Positions 1 through 10,184 of a DNA stretch of 64,000 nt are shown piece by piece (within the stretch, counting starts at the first letter, position 1; each line of letters begins with the position of its first letter). Where the stretch lies: positions 114,108 through 178,107 of the forward strand of contig JFHB01000044.1 of assembly GCA_000729835.1 (NCBI GenBank), written 5' to 3'. The notes beneath the pieces were generated by a model that worked only from the letters and a program-made list of their open reading frames with translations, did not search any database and was not told the DNA's origin. The translations under genes and the position numbers were made by a program. The DNA comes from Atkinsonella hypoxylon. Its lineage: Eukaryota; Ascomycota; Sordariomycetes; Hypocreales; Clavicipitaceae.

Positions 1-2238
1 CGAGAATGATGACCTGAACAACTGTTATTTCCCCAAAGAAACACGAGCATCGCAAAGAGTCAATGACACCATCAAAGCCCGCCCGGGCTATTTTGCCGTA
101 TCATTGAACACGTCGGTCCATGCGGAAATGACAGTGGCCAACCATACCGCCCTTTACAAATTTACCTTTCCAACCGACGGCACGCCTACCAAGCGCAGTG
201 CCAATGATACCCAGCACAAGATGCCGTATAGCCCATTAGTTCTAGTTGACTTGACAGACTTATCGAATTCCAGACGCAATGGAGGAATTGAGGTTCACAA
301 TGATACGGGCAGAATCACCGGTTTCGGGACATTTCGCCCATCCTTTGGAATTGGAACTTATAATTCATACTTTTGTGCTGATTTCGAAGGTGGAAAGATT
401 CGTGATACTGGTGTTTTCATAAATAACCGGGCAGGTTCCGAGCCAAAGTCAATAAAGTTGCCGGACAGCGGAACTGTAGTACCGGGAGGTGCCTGGGTTC
501 AATTCCAGCCGCCTAGACAAAACCAGATCAAGGCGCGAGTGGGCCTGTCATTCATAAGCACGGAGCAAGCTTGCCAGAATGCGGAAAAGGAGATCCCTGA
601 CTTCGATTTTGATGCTGTGAGAGAAACTGCTGAGCGAGCATGGAGAGATAAGCTGAAAGTCGTCTCAGTCAGCAGCACGGGAGTTTCTGGCGCCCTTCAA
701 CGAACATTTTGGAGTGGTATTTATAGGGCCATGCTTTCTCCGCAGGACTATACAAGTATGCATTCATCAACAACACAACCATGCAGTTGCGAAAATACTG
801 AGAAACATCACAGATGAGAACCCGCTCTGGAAGAGCAATGAACCATATTTTGATTCATACTACTGTATCTGGGACAGTTTCCGCAGCACGCATCCTCTGC
901 TAACGCTAATAGATACACATGCCCAAGCATTGATGATTCGCTCTTTAATTGACATATATCGTCATGAAGGCAAATTACCAGATTGTCGCATGTCATTATG
1001 TAAAGGTTACACACAGGGTGGAAGCAACGCGGACAATCTCTTGGCAGATTCTTATTTGAAAGGACTCACTGATGGTATCGATTGGGAGACAGGATACGCA
1101 GCTGTTATTTCCGACGCAGAAGGTACGCGCTTATCTTTTAGCCTTGTAATGAAGCGTCTTTACCTGAAACATTCTGATCTCTCGACCTCAAGATGAGCCT
1201 CTAGTCTGGACATTTGAAGGCCGCGGTGGTCTTCACAGCTGGAAGACAAAGGGATATATTCCGACTGATGACTTTGACCCGTACGGTGTTGGCTTCTTTA
1301 CAAGGTCCATTTCACGGACGATTGAATACTCCTACAACGACTTTTGCATTGCGGAAATGGCAAAAGCAATGAACAAGATGGATGACGCAGAGAAATACCT
1401 CAAGCGATCCGCAAATTGGAAGAACATGTTTGATCCTACTTCCCGATCGCGCTTGAACATCAATGGCAGCCCGAATAAGGCCGATCGGGTTGATAGCGGC
1501 TTTCAAGGGTTTCTCCAACCAAGGTACATGAACGGAACTTTTGGCTATCAGGATCCCGCCATTTGCACTGATCTGTTCAACTTTACATCCTGCTACCTGG
1601 GTCCTGATGGCCATGAGACCTACGAAGGCGGGTCATGGCTTTACACTTTTTATGTCCCGCACGACCAAGCCACCCTCATTACTGCGCTCGGCGGACCGAC
1701 TGAGTATATTCGCCGCCTGGAGTTTCTTCATAATACCCCTGGACTGTTCTATGTAGGGGATGAGCAATCTTACTTACTTATATTTCTTTTCCACTTTGCT
1801 GGTCGCCCCGGATTGTCTTCTCGATATGCCCACCGATATATCCCTAGTGCATTCAACGACACCACTGGGGGGATTCCAGGGAATGACGACTCCGGGGCAA
1901 TGGGAAGCTTCGTAGCCTTGACTATGATGGGGCTTTATTCCATGAGTGGTCAGAATGTGTATCTCATTATACCGCCGTTCTTCCCCGAAGTCAGCCTAAA
2001 GAGTCCTGTTACAGGTAACACAGCTACAATCAGAAACGTCAACTTTGATCAAGCCTATGAGAACATCTTCATCCAAAGTGCGAAACTGAATGGAAAGACG
2101 TATAATAGGTCTTGGATTTCACATGAGTTCTTCAGTAACGGAGGCCTCTTAGAGCTGACACTTGGGCCAGTAGAAAGCGGTTGGGGCTCCGGTAGGGACC
2201 ATATACCACCTAGTGCATCTACTCATTTCTGGAGTTGA
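1..2238 (+). CDS. GH92 alpha-mannosidase (5'-partial, three visible exons)
   Basis: This is a glycoside hydrolase family 92 exo-alpha-mannosidase, probably secreted and acting on alpha-1,2-linked mannose of fungal or host glycans. The frame is open from base 2, so the start and any signal peptide lie left of the window. Exons end at 755, run 814-1122 and 1193-2238; introns 756-813 (GTATGC..CAG) and 1123-1192 (GTACGC..AAG) restore the family motifs QDYTNENPLW and SDAEDEPLVW. Family landmarks in order are CIWDSFRSTHPLL, GKLPDCRMSLCKG and TQGGSNAD, then the HETYEGGSW segment, whose Glu near 1624 is the likely catalytic acid. The GNDDSGAMGS loop near 1882-1911 carries the paired Asp expected to act as base. 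The C-terminal beta-sandwich ends naturally. No frameshift is seen in the visible part. The family call is secure; linkage specificity is inferred. Confidence 0.95.
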
Positions 2239-2937
2239 AGCTATCTACGGTTAATTAGATACCGATTTCATTCGAGATCAGTGAGGCGGATCAATGTCTC
2301 ATTCAATCATAGCTAGCTGGTTGGATAAAATGACCATAGACTGAGAGGTAGGCTGTTTATCGAGTCAAACGAGCCAAGTATCGTACAGAATATGAAGCAA
2401 CACGAACATATTTTTAGCTGGGCTGTTTAGTCTAATAAAGCATCTACTCTTCGATTTCTACATTTCTGCTATCTCCAAAAGACCTTTGAGTCCCCCGCGT
2501 CGCTTCCCCCCATATCGTACATTAGGAATGCATGCAGAGATTAGTTGCATGTATAGATTAATTGCAATATAATATGTTTCGCCAGAGATGCGACGTGGCC
2601 ATGCCTCTATATACCGTGCAACATTCACGGAGACACAGGAACCTCACCTCAGGCCAGGTCAGGTTGGCCCCTATGGTCGGGTCATCTACAGACTCGTCCA
2701 ACTAACTTATTTGCCAATGTCTTTCCTGCAGGACACGGTTCCACCAATGCTCGTAGTTCCATTTCTTTATTCATGAATTTGACACTGCATGTATTCTAGC
2801 GTGGCGGGGTTGCAGGGTCCCTGACGTCCTGTCCTCCCTTCCCACCTGGACGCGCGTAGAGACCGAAGCCAAATTTCCCAGTCTTGCTTGACTTGCCCAG
2901 CAGGCAGTCAACGACCAAGATTGGCGAGTTCTTTTCG
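2239..2937. other. Intergenic region, no gene seen
   Basis: About 700 bp separates the mannosidase stop from the first ATG of the next gene. Short open stretches occur but none has a recognisable motif or a convincing splice structure. It presumably holds the 3' UTR of the mannosidase and the promoter of the phosphotransferase. Confidence 0.6.
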
Positions 2938-4188
2938 ATGAATTCCAACTCAAAACTTGACGCCCAGGATGTTGCAAAAAACATGCTATCATGGGTTGGT
3001 CTTGATCTGATCTCCTGCACTAATCTGCAGACCCTTTGGGCTGGATACGGTCACGTTTGTGCCCTCAAAGCACGTCCGGCGAGAGATTTGGATAGCGCCC
3101 TGGACGACGTTGGCAAATCCTCGGAAGAGACACATCTTATCCTCAAGATTGTTTCGCCGCCAGTCGGTCCTCAAGCTGAGGGACACTTGAGGAAAATTCT
3201 GAGCTACCAGGTTGAGCAGTATTTTTACGATAAGATAGTGCCATCGCTTGGTGGCCTGCCCCTCGCCAGGTGTCTCGCAACCACGTCGAGTATGCGCGAC
3301 AAAGCCCAAGATGCAGGGCTCGAAGGAATAAAAGCGACCCTCATGACAGATCTACGGCTGCAATATCCCATAGCTGGAGGTAAACGAGCATTTCTAACAC
3401 CCAGCCAAGTCAACTCAGCACTGCGGTGGTTGGCTGAATTCCATAGAAGTTACTGGAAAGGCGGGCAGCTCCCGCGTTCACAGTTGATCTTGCCGCCACT
3501 TGAAGAGACTAAGCTGAGGCAATCGACAGAGCAAATGGCTAGGGAAGGCGTGTGGCTCAATGGGGGATACACGTATCTAGCTACACGACGCAGCGAGTAT
3601 AGCGCTCTCATGGAGGACAAGGATTCCGAATGGTCCTCGCTGTTTTGCTGCCACGATCCAGAATCTGGTATGTCTATTGCAGAACTGGCTTCCACTTTCC
3701 TGACACCATGTGGACGTGCAGTGGAGACCTACTTGCACGGAGATGTCAAGTCAGAAAATATGTATTCGACCGAGGATGGTAGTGAGGTGGCTTTATTTGA
3801 CTTCCAGTACGTCGGTCTCGGCCTCGGGGTCTGCGATCTGGCAAAACTATTCACCTGTTCCATACCCATTGAGATGCTGGTTGATAACTTGGAAGGATAT
3901 GACGATCAAATGACTCTCAGCGATGGTGAACGAGATTTACTGGAACGATATCGCAAACACCTACTGGTGGGTGATAAACACGCACCAGCACCGAGCTACG
4001 AATGGGAGAAGTTTCAGCGGCACTGGGAAGTCGCTCTAGTTGATTGGTGTAGGTTTCAGGCATCTTGGGGATTTTGGGGCAATACAGCATGGCTTCAAGC
4101 CAGGGTTCGTTATATTTTGAACAATGAGAATTTTAAAACTTGGTTGAGGATTCAAGTCAACAAGACCAGACTGGAACGAATGACGTAG
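2938..4188 (+). CDS. APH/EcKL-like phosphotransferase (kinase-like fold)
   Basis: A 416-residue protein of the aminoglycoside phosphotransferase / choline kinase-like superfamily, closest in motif style to the EcKL (ecdysteroid-kinase-like) group. The catalytic loop HGDVKSEN begins at His267, and the metal-binding Asp is Asp288 in FDFQYVGLGLGVCDLAKL. An N-lobe segment ETHLILKIV (about residues 70-80) may hold the ATP-binding lysine. The frame is open further upstream to 2884, but that codon is TTG; the first ATG is 2938 and is used here. No introns, signal peptide or membrane segment are visible. Its stop lies 60 bp from the stop of the convergent GH3 gene. The substrate is unknown; fungal members phosphorylate small molecules or are uncharacterised. 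Nothing in the sequence ties it to the NRPS 4 kb away. Confidence 0.85.
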   Translation: MNSNSKLDAQDVAKNMLSWVGLDLISCTNLQTLWAGYGHVCALKARPARDLDSALDDVGKSSEETHLILKIVSPPVGPQAEGHLRKILSYQVEQYFYDKIVPSLGGLPLARCLATTSSMRDKAQDAGLEGIKATLMTDLRLQYPIAGGKRAFLTPSQVNSALRWLAEFHRSYWKGGQLPRSQLILPPLEETKLRQSTEQMAREGVWLNGGYTYLATRRSEYSALMEDKDSEWSSLFCCHDPESGMSIAELASTFLTPCGRAVETYLHGDVKSENMYSTEDGSEVALFDFQYVGLGLGVCDLAKLFTCSIPIEMLVDNLEGYDDQMTLSDGERDLLERYRKHLLVGDKHAPAPSYEWEKFQRHWEVALVDWCRFQASWGFWGNTAWLQARVRYILNNENFKTWLRIQVNKTRLERMT

Positions 4189-4248
4189 CGCCTTGATATT
4201 CATCAATCAATTTGCTTTTCAAGGAATGAGTCGTGTTTCCTGCTGTTT

Positions 4249-7010
4249 CTAAACCTGTTTCTCCGAGTTTCTCGGATACGATTCAACAAGTGCCGGGTTG
4301 CCTGTCAACTGGAATGTGAACTTCACTTTTGCATCATTGTCGACCGTGACAGTGTAATCCCCGGGATATAAGTACTTATCGCCATGGATATCCGCCCTTG
4401 AAAGAGAGCCTATATCTACGGCTAGGTCAAGTCGCTTACTTTCTCCCACCTTGATGTCGCGCAATCGACCATATGATACGAGTCGTTTCTTGGGATGTGG
4501 CACTGGCCCTGCATTAGTAGATGAAACATACAACAGGCCAACATAGTCTGACGCTAGGCCAGCCTTCCCTCCTATGTTCTTGACGTCGATAGAGAAAGTT
4601 GTAAAGTGAGCAGTATCTTTGGGCGCGGTAACAATAGACATCAATTCGGCAATGTCGAAGGATTTGATTGGAAGCTGCTTCCATGTGATTGAAAAATCGG
4701 TGTAGTGCAAACCATGACCGAAATCCAGTGTTGCTTTACCGTTGTACCACATGTATGTTCGTCCCGGGATTCTAGATGTCGGCCGCAAGTTCATATCATT
4801 CATATCATTGCCTTTGATGTAATTTTCCGGATATTGAGTGATGGGGAGGCGACCCGCAGGTGACGCAACACCGGTAAGAATATTGAGAACTGCATTACCG
4901 CCGTCCTGCCCAGGATACCCTGCCCAGAGAATAGCATTTACATTTTTGTTCCTCAACAGAGCGGCGTCGTCGATCTGGCCGCCGCCAAACTGGACAACGA
5001 CTAGAGGTTTTCCCACTTGAGAAAGCTGCGATATTAGCTCTAATTGGTTACCTGGCCAGGCAATGGTAGTCCGGTCATGATCTTCTCGCTCTATCGTCGT
5101 GTCAATTCCACCGAGAAAGATGATGCAATCAGCAGTTCTCGCAGCGGACAGTGCCGCGGCAAAGCCGCTCGTGCTTTTGGAATCAATACTTGTTCCCTCT
5201 TCAAATTGGATATGCGGCCAATGTTGCTCAAAGGCACTAAGAGGGCTGACCAGGAACGGAGCTATTCCTTGATAGTTGCCCTGCATTTGATTAGTCGCAT
5301 TGGCCCAAGGACCGATGACCGCGATCATTCCCATGTTTCTGCTCAGTGGTAGGGTATCGTCATTCTTTAAGAGGGCCATTCCATCGACAGCTGCCTGGTA
5401 CGCCAGTTTCTGGGCTTGCGGGGTGTTTACATCTGACCATGACAGGGAACTGTATTCTGGGACATGATCGAAGTAGCCGACTTTGACGAGTGCTGAGTAT
5501 AATCTGGTAAGTGATCTGTCGAGAATGGTTTGGGATGTCAACTTAAACTTGATAGCTTCACCCATGTGGTCATAGGCTGTTCCGCATTCAAGATCAGTGC
5601 CAGCGTTGAGCGACACTGCCACAGCCTCTACAGGACTACTAGTGTAGTTATGAGGTTGATATATGTCGTCTATAGCGCCACAGTCCGATACCACATAGTT
5701 ATAGGGCTCATTGAACCTCCACCGGTCACGCAGGATGTCTTGAAGAAGGTATTTGCTTGCACATGAAGGAATGCCATACACTGCGTTATAGGAACACATG
5801 ACGGAGGTGACTTTTGCATCGCGGACACATGTTTGAAACATAGGCAAGAGGTATTCAGCCATATCCTGTGCCGTGGGCTTGAAGTCATTACTGTGGCGCC
5901 CGGTTTCGACATCATACGCAGCGTAGTGCTTGCATGTGGCGAGTACTCTCTTGTACCTGGCATTGGGATCACCTTCAAGGCCGGTAATGATGTTGTATGC
6001 GTATTTCTGAATACGATGAGGATCTTCTCCGGGCGTTTCCATGCCTCTTCCCCATCTAGGGTCTCGGAAACCGTTGACGTTCGGAGTCCAAAAATCGAAA
6101 CCAGAATGTCCTGTATTTCCAAACGCGCGCGCCTCTAAGCTGACGACTGTCGCTATTTGATGAATCAACGAGTCGTCAAACGCAGCACTTAGAGTAATTG
6201 GCATTGGGAAACTTGTGGCAGTACTGAAATTCACCCCCAGGGGACTTTGAAAATAGACTGAGGGACTATACCCAACTCCATGGAGGGCTTCGCTCCACCA
6301 ACCATAAGGTGGAAGACCTAGCCTCGGGGCCCCGGCAGCCATGTTCTCAATATTGGAAAGCTTCTCCTCTAGTGTCATGGACCCGATCAAGTCTTGCACT
6401 CTCTCTGACATTTTCAGTGAGCTGTCACAAATCTTCTTGGAGCAGAGGGGCTCTCGTTTGCAGTTAGGGATGCCAGGTACGGATAGAGCTTCTTTGAGCG
6501 GGTTCTGGATCATATAAACGTTCATGCTTAATCAATCCTTAGCTGAGTGGATCCGAGATCAATGGTTGTTTTCTAGTATGCTCACAAATTGTCACCACCG
6601 CATGTCTCATGTGAATTGCCTGAACAAGCTGTATGACAGGATGAATTGTCCACTACAGCGTAACTCTTATCAATTTTATGCTCACAGGAGCAGAGACTAT
6701 TCGCTTGTATGAGCCCATTTGTAGGTCATCTGAAGTTAGGATGCAAAGTGTACGATTCTCTATCTTACATTCCATACTCGACGGCACTGTAAGCAAAGCC
6801 GGCTGCTCCACAAGTGTCGGCGCAGGATTGCGGAGTATTGAACCTATAATTTCGCCGCTGCTGAAAGGGCAGGCCTCGACGGTAAGCTGGGTCATGATGA
6901 CAGCCAATATGTCGCGCATCGGCTTTATAAGCCGGGAGGCAAGTTTGAGCGTTGATTTGACCTGTCCATGTGAGGAGAGAAAGAAGGATAAGCCAACTTC
7001 GTTGAAGCAT
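4249..7010 (-). CDS. Secreted GH3 beta-xylosidase with N-terminal WSC domain (three exons)
   Basis: Predicted 876-residue secreted exo-beta-xylosidase. Exons on the minus strand are 7010-6769, 6696-6586 and 6526-4249; introns 6768-6697 (GTAAGA..TAG) and 6585-6527 (GTGAGC..AAG) keep the frame. Residues 1-21 (MLQRSWLILLSLLTWTGQINA) form a signal peptide. Residues of about 30-122 form a WSC domain spread over all three exons: IGCHHDP, NTPQSCADTCGAAGFAYSAVEYG, a CSC pair, then SSCHTACSGNSHETCGGDNF and MNVY. The GH3 domain follows, with KHYAAYD and the nucleophile Asp near residue 399 in YVVSDCGAIDDI. The TIEREDHDR segment, typical of fungal BxlB/XlnD enzymes, and a C-terminal fibronectin-III-like domain complete it. 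Starting at the ATG at 6525 would give a GH3 protein with no signal peptide, so the longer model is preferred. Xylose specificity is inferred from family resemblance. Confidence 0.88.
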
Positions 7011-7603
7011 GGTATTCAAATGGCGATTGGGAATCCGGAAAATGGCGAACAGAAGTCTGCAGAAGCAGCGCAAGTTTAAGTTCTTCTGAAACCTTCATGT
7101 GCTGCGCGAGGTAGCCTTTCCACTCAGCTCTTGAAAGTATCGGCCGAAGGTATCAGACTTTAGTCGATTTGTCTTGTGATGCGATAGAAATGGGCTCGTC
7201 GCGTCACCCGCACTTCAGAAATGCTCATTCTGTGCATGAACTTTAAAGCTGCATTTGCGGCAGAAGGGAAACAGTAATAAACAAAGTAACGCACACTATC
7301 GACAAATTAACCAGGTTATTGTGCCTCCTTGGATAGTGACGTGGGCAGCCATGATGTCCTGATTTATCTGTCAAGGATATCGTAAAGTGAAGACCCTTTT
7401 TCTGTGAGACCCACATTCGGACCACATTCCGGCCACAACAGCGGCCTTTAATTATTGTGAATATTTTTAGCGGCGGCAGATAATAATAGTAGTAGTAACT
7501 AGTGGTTTCAGGCTAATAAGCTACTGTTTATAATATAGAGCCTTAAAATTAATATTAGCAACTATAGTTACAACTGCCTAAAGCGCTAAAAGGCGCTGCT
7601 AGG
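7011..7603. other. Intergenic region, no gene seen
   Basis: Upstream of the WSC-GH3 gene, presumably holding its promoter. No coding features are recognised. Around 7470-7500 there are short TAA/TAG-type trinucleotide runs of no clear meaning. Confidence 0.5.
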
Positions 7604-8029
7604 TGTCGCGGGATAATGGACCGATCCCTCTAGACACAGCACACGTGACTGGTCAGTAACATAAATAATCAGATTCGTAGACCAGGCAGAGGGATCCAAC
7701 CAAGCTTAGAAAACATATAAGAATCAACTGTTATCATTTATTTGCATTGCTCTCTCACGATTACTCCGACGACTTTTTCCTTAACTTCCGGATTTATACT
7801 CTACCAGTGGGTGGATTCGTATTCGAGGAGTATGAATCCGGAAGTCAAGGGAAAAATCGTCAGAGTAATCGTGAGAGAGCAATGCAGATAAATAACGAGC
7901 CCTTGTAATATGTAAGTAATGTCTGAAGCTTTATTGCATCCCTCTGTCTAGTCCACAAATCTGATTATTTATTTTACTGACCTGTCACGTGTGCTGTGTC
8001 TAGAGGGATCGGTCCATTATTCCGTGACA
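7604..8029. repeat. 426-bp inverted repeat (foldback-like element)
   Basis: The two ends are inverted copies: TGTCGCGGGATAATGGACCG at 7604 matches the reverse complement of the sequence ending CCGTGACA at 8029. The arms extend nearly to the centre. An outer block of about 100 bp contains CTCTAGACACAGCACACGTGAC, an AT-rich part is diverged, and an inner block holds GCATTGCTCTCTCACGATTACTC and CTTCCGGATT on both arms around 7745-7880. Arm differences are mostly C/T or G/A changes, as RIP would leave. No target-site duplication is evident. It could be a foldback/MITE element or two LTR fragments head to head; the TGT..ACA ends fit either. Confidence 0.8.
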
Positions 8030-8489
8030 TTATGTCTCAATAATTCGCGAAGTAGACATCTAATAGGTTCGCTAACCCTGGCCAAGTAGATTTGTAAAAT
8101 AATTCAAGGGTTATAGTGTAGGTTTCACCAGTAGCACTTACAGTTAGTTGCCTGCGGAGCTATGTAGTAATTTTGCTTATCGTGAAACTTGGCCGTCAAG
8201 AATCCAGCTATCACCAAGTATCCAGACATCTCTAGTAGTCGCTATGATTGCGGGTCCTATCAATCATGGGACACGTGATACAAGAGAGGACTTTAAAAGC
8301 CTCTAAGCTCTGCCCATTGACTGAAGAAGATTTAATGCGTTCGGCTTGAATCAAAGCTCTGCACACCACATCCATTTTAAAAGGATCTCATTTCTCGATT
8401 GAACTAAACACTTTTTAATATGTACACAAAGCGAATATCAGATTCTCTTCACAAACTAACCCCTAATTATTATAGTCTATCCCAACAAA
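8030..8489. other. Intergenic region downstream of the NRPS
   Basis: No gene or structured element was recognised. It is next to the NRPS stop and presumably contains its 3' UTR and polyadenylation signal. Confidence 0.5.
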
Positions 8490-10184
8490 TCATTGCTGCT
8501 GGCTGATAAGAAGCAGGAGGTCAAACCAAGTTGGCCGTTCAAATACGTCCTCAATGCGAAGCTTGTAACCTTGTCGCTGCATATGAGCGGCGAGTTGGCC
8601 GGCGTTGATAGCATCGCCACCAAGCTCGAAGAAAGTCGTTGAACATTCGTCATCAGGGTTCGTCTGCAGACCAAGAACGCTGCGCCAAGCTGTGCCGAGA
8701 GTGTCTCTCAAATGATCAGGACATTCCTTCAATACTGCTATTTGGTCGCTAGTTGGAACTCTCGGAGTATCAATATCGGCAGGAAGGGGTAGCAAAGCAG
8801 GTAGTTTTCGGATGTGTTGTGGTCCAAGGAGCTTGTCGTCAAGTTTATTGTAAAATGAAGCGATTGTATCTGTAAGATCAGAAGCAAGCTCAAGAGCAAG
8901 CGGTTCCGTAATGATATTGTCTGAGAACCCCATCTGAATCTCGATGCCATCTGTACCAGGCGTGGATGTTATATAAACCTCGACATTGTCCACATCACCC
9001 GGTGACAAGTCAGCAGTATCGAAGTCGAGCACTGATTTCTCTTTGGGGCGATCTTCAAAGTTTTGGTGAACAATCACTGAGCTAAAAAATGCCCACCTAG
9101 GCCAAGTTGTGCAATTGTGGATAATGTATCTGGCACCCATCGTCTCGAAAGGTATCCCTGCAACCTGCTGCATATTCACTGCAGTTATCAGGTCTCTTGC
9201 AGTCCAACTTTCTTGAAAAATGATGCGGATTGGGACAATGTTGACACAAGGACCAAAAACATCTTGTGTTCCTGGCTCATTACGACCATGAGTAAGAGTG
9301 CCGAAAACTACATCCTGGCTAGCGGAGTGGCGCGCAAGCACATAGGACCACGCTGCCTTTAGAACAGTAGCAAAAGTGAAGTTCTCAGACTGCAAATAGC
9401 ATGCTGGTATAGTTCTAACAATCGTCGGTCCTAAACCGTAGCCCAGGCGGTGCGTCGTCTGGTGTTTGATGGGCGTGCGTTTGCTTCCTTGCAGGACGCT
9501 TTGCCAGTATTGAGTTGCCTTCTTCTTATTCACAGCAGATAAAGTGTGGATATACTCTGGAAAATTGAGTTCTGAGCCTTTGTGTGGTAAGGACTTATAG
9601 ACGTCTTCAAACAGGGACCACATGGTGTTCAGCGCCGTGCCGTCATACTGCGCATGGGAAAGACGTATCACGAGACGACTTTTTTGGTCCCGTGTTTGGT
9701 GTATAACAGAAATCCTTGTGACCGGCTGTCCGAATGATAAATTCTTCCCTAGGTCATGCTGCTTCAACTTCAATGTGTACTCATCCAAACTTGTAGTTGC
9801 AGTCTCGAACACATCAATATCTAAATCCAGATGCGCAAGAATGACTTGAAGAAACACATCTTGATATGCAATGAAGACGACTCTCATCATCTCAAGTCGG
9901 CTAATGACACTGAAGCAAGCATGTTGTAGTTTGTCAAAGTCGAACCCGCCATCCCGGTCCAAAGTATGGTAGTAAACGTCACTACGCGATGTCGTGTAAG
10001 TTCCAAGAATATATCGCGATTGCTGGTCAGTAACAGGTACGATGTCTTGAATATTGCTCGTTGAGATGCCATATTCAGAGGCGATATGCTCAAGTGCCGC
10101 TAGACTTCCCAGTGGCAAGAGCGAGAACCGTTCATAAGCGAGCTTACCTGTGCCCAAGTCTGCTGCTAATCTGGTGATGCGGGA
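8490..10184 (-). other. NRPS terminal C8-T9 didomain
   Basis: C8 has SHAQYDGTA near 9650, the second His and the Asp of HHxxxDG being kept, and is divergent from C1-C7. T9 reads LGGDAINAG near 8616, so the phosphopantetheine serine is replaced by Ala in GGDS (GGDA). No A, TE or reductase domain follows; the protein ends LISQQQ. C8 is the likely release or cyclisation domain. Confidence 0.8.

Noticed and set aside
2884..2937. N-terminal extension of the phosphotransferase
   Set aside because: The frame is open but starts with TTG; the first ATG is at 2938 and gives a complete family-length protein.
4249..6525. GH3 enzyme starting at the ATG at 6525
   Set aside because: That start gives no signal peptide and begins at the last strand of a WSC domain whose other parts lie in two upstream exons.
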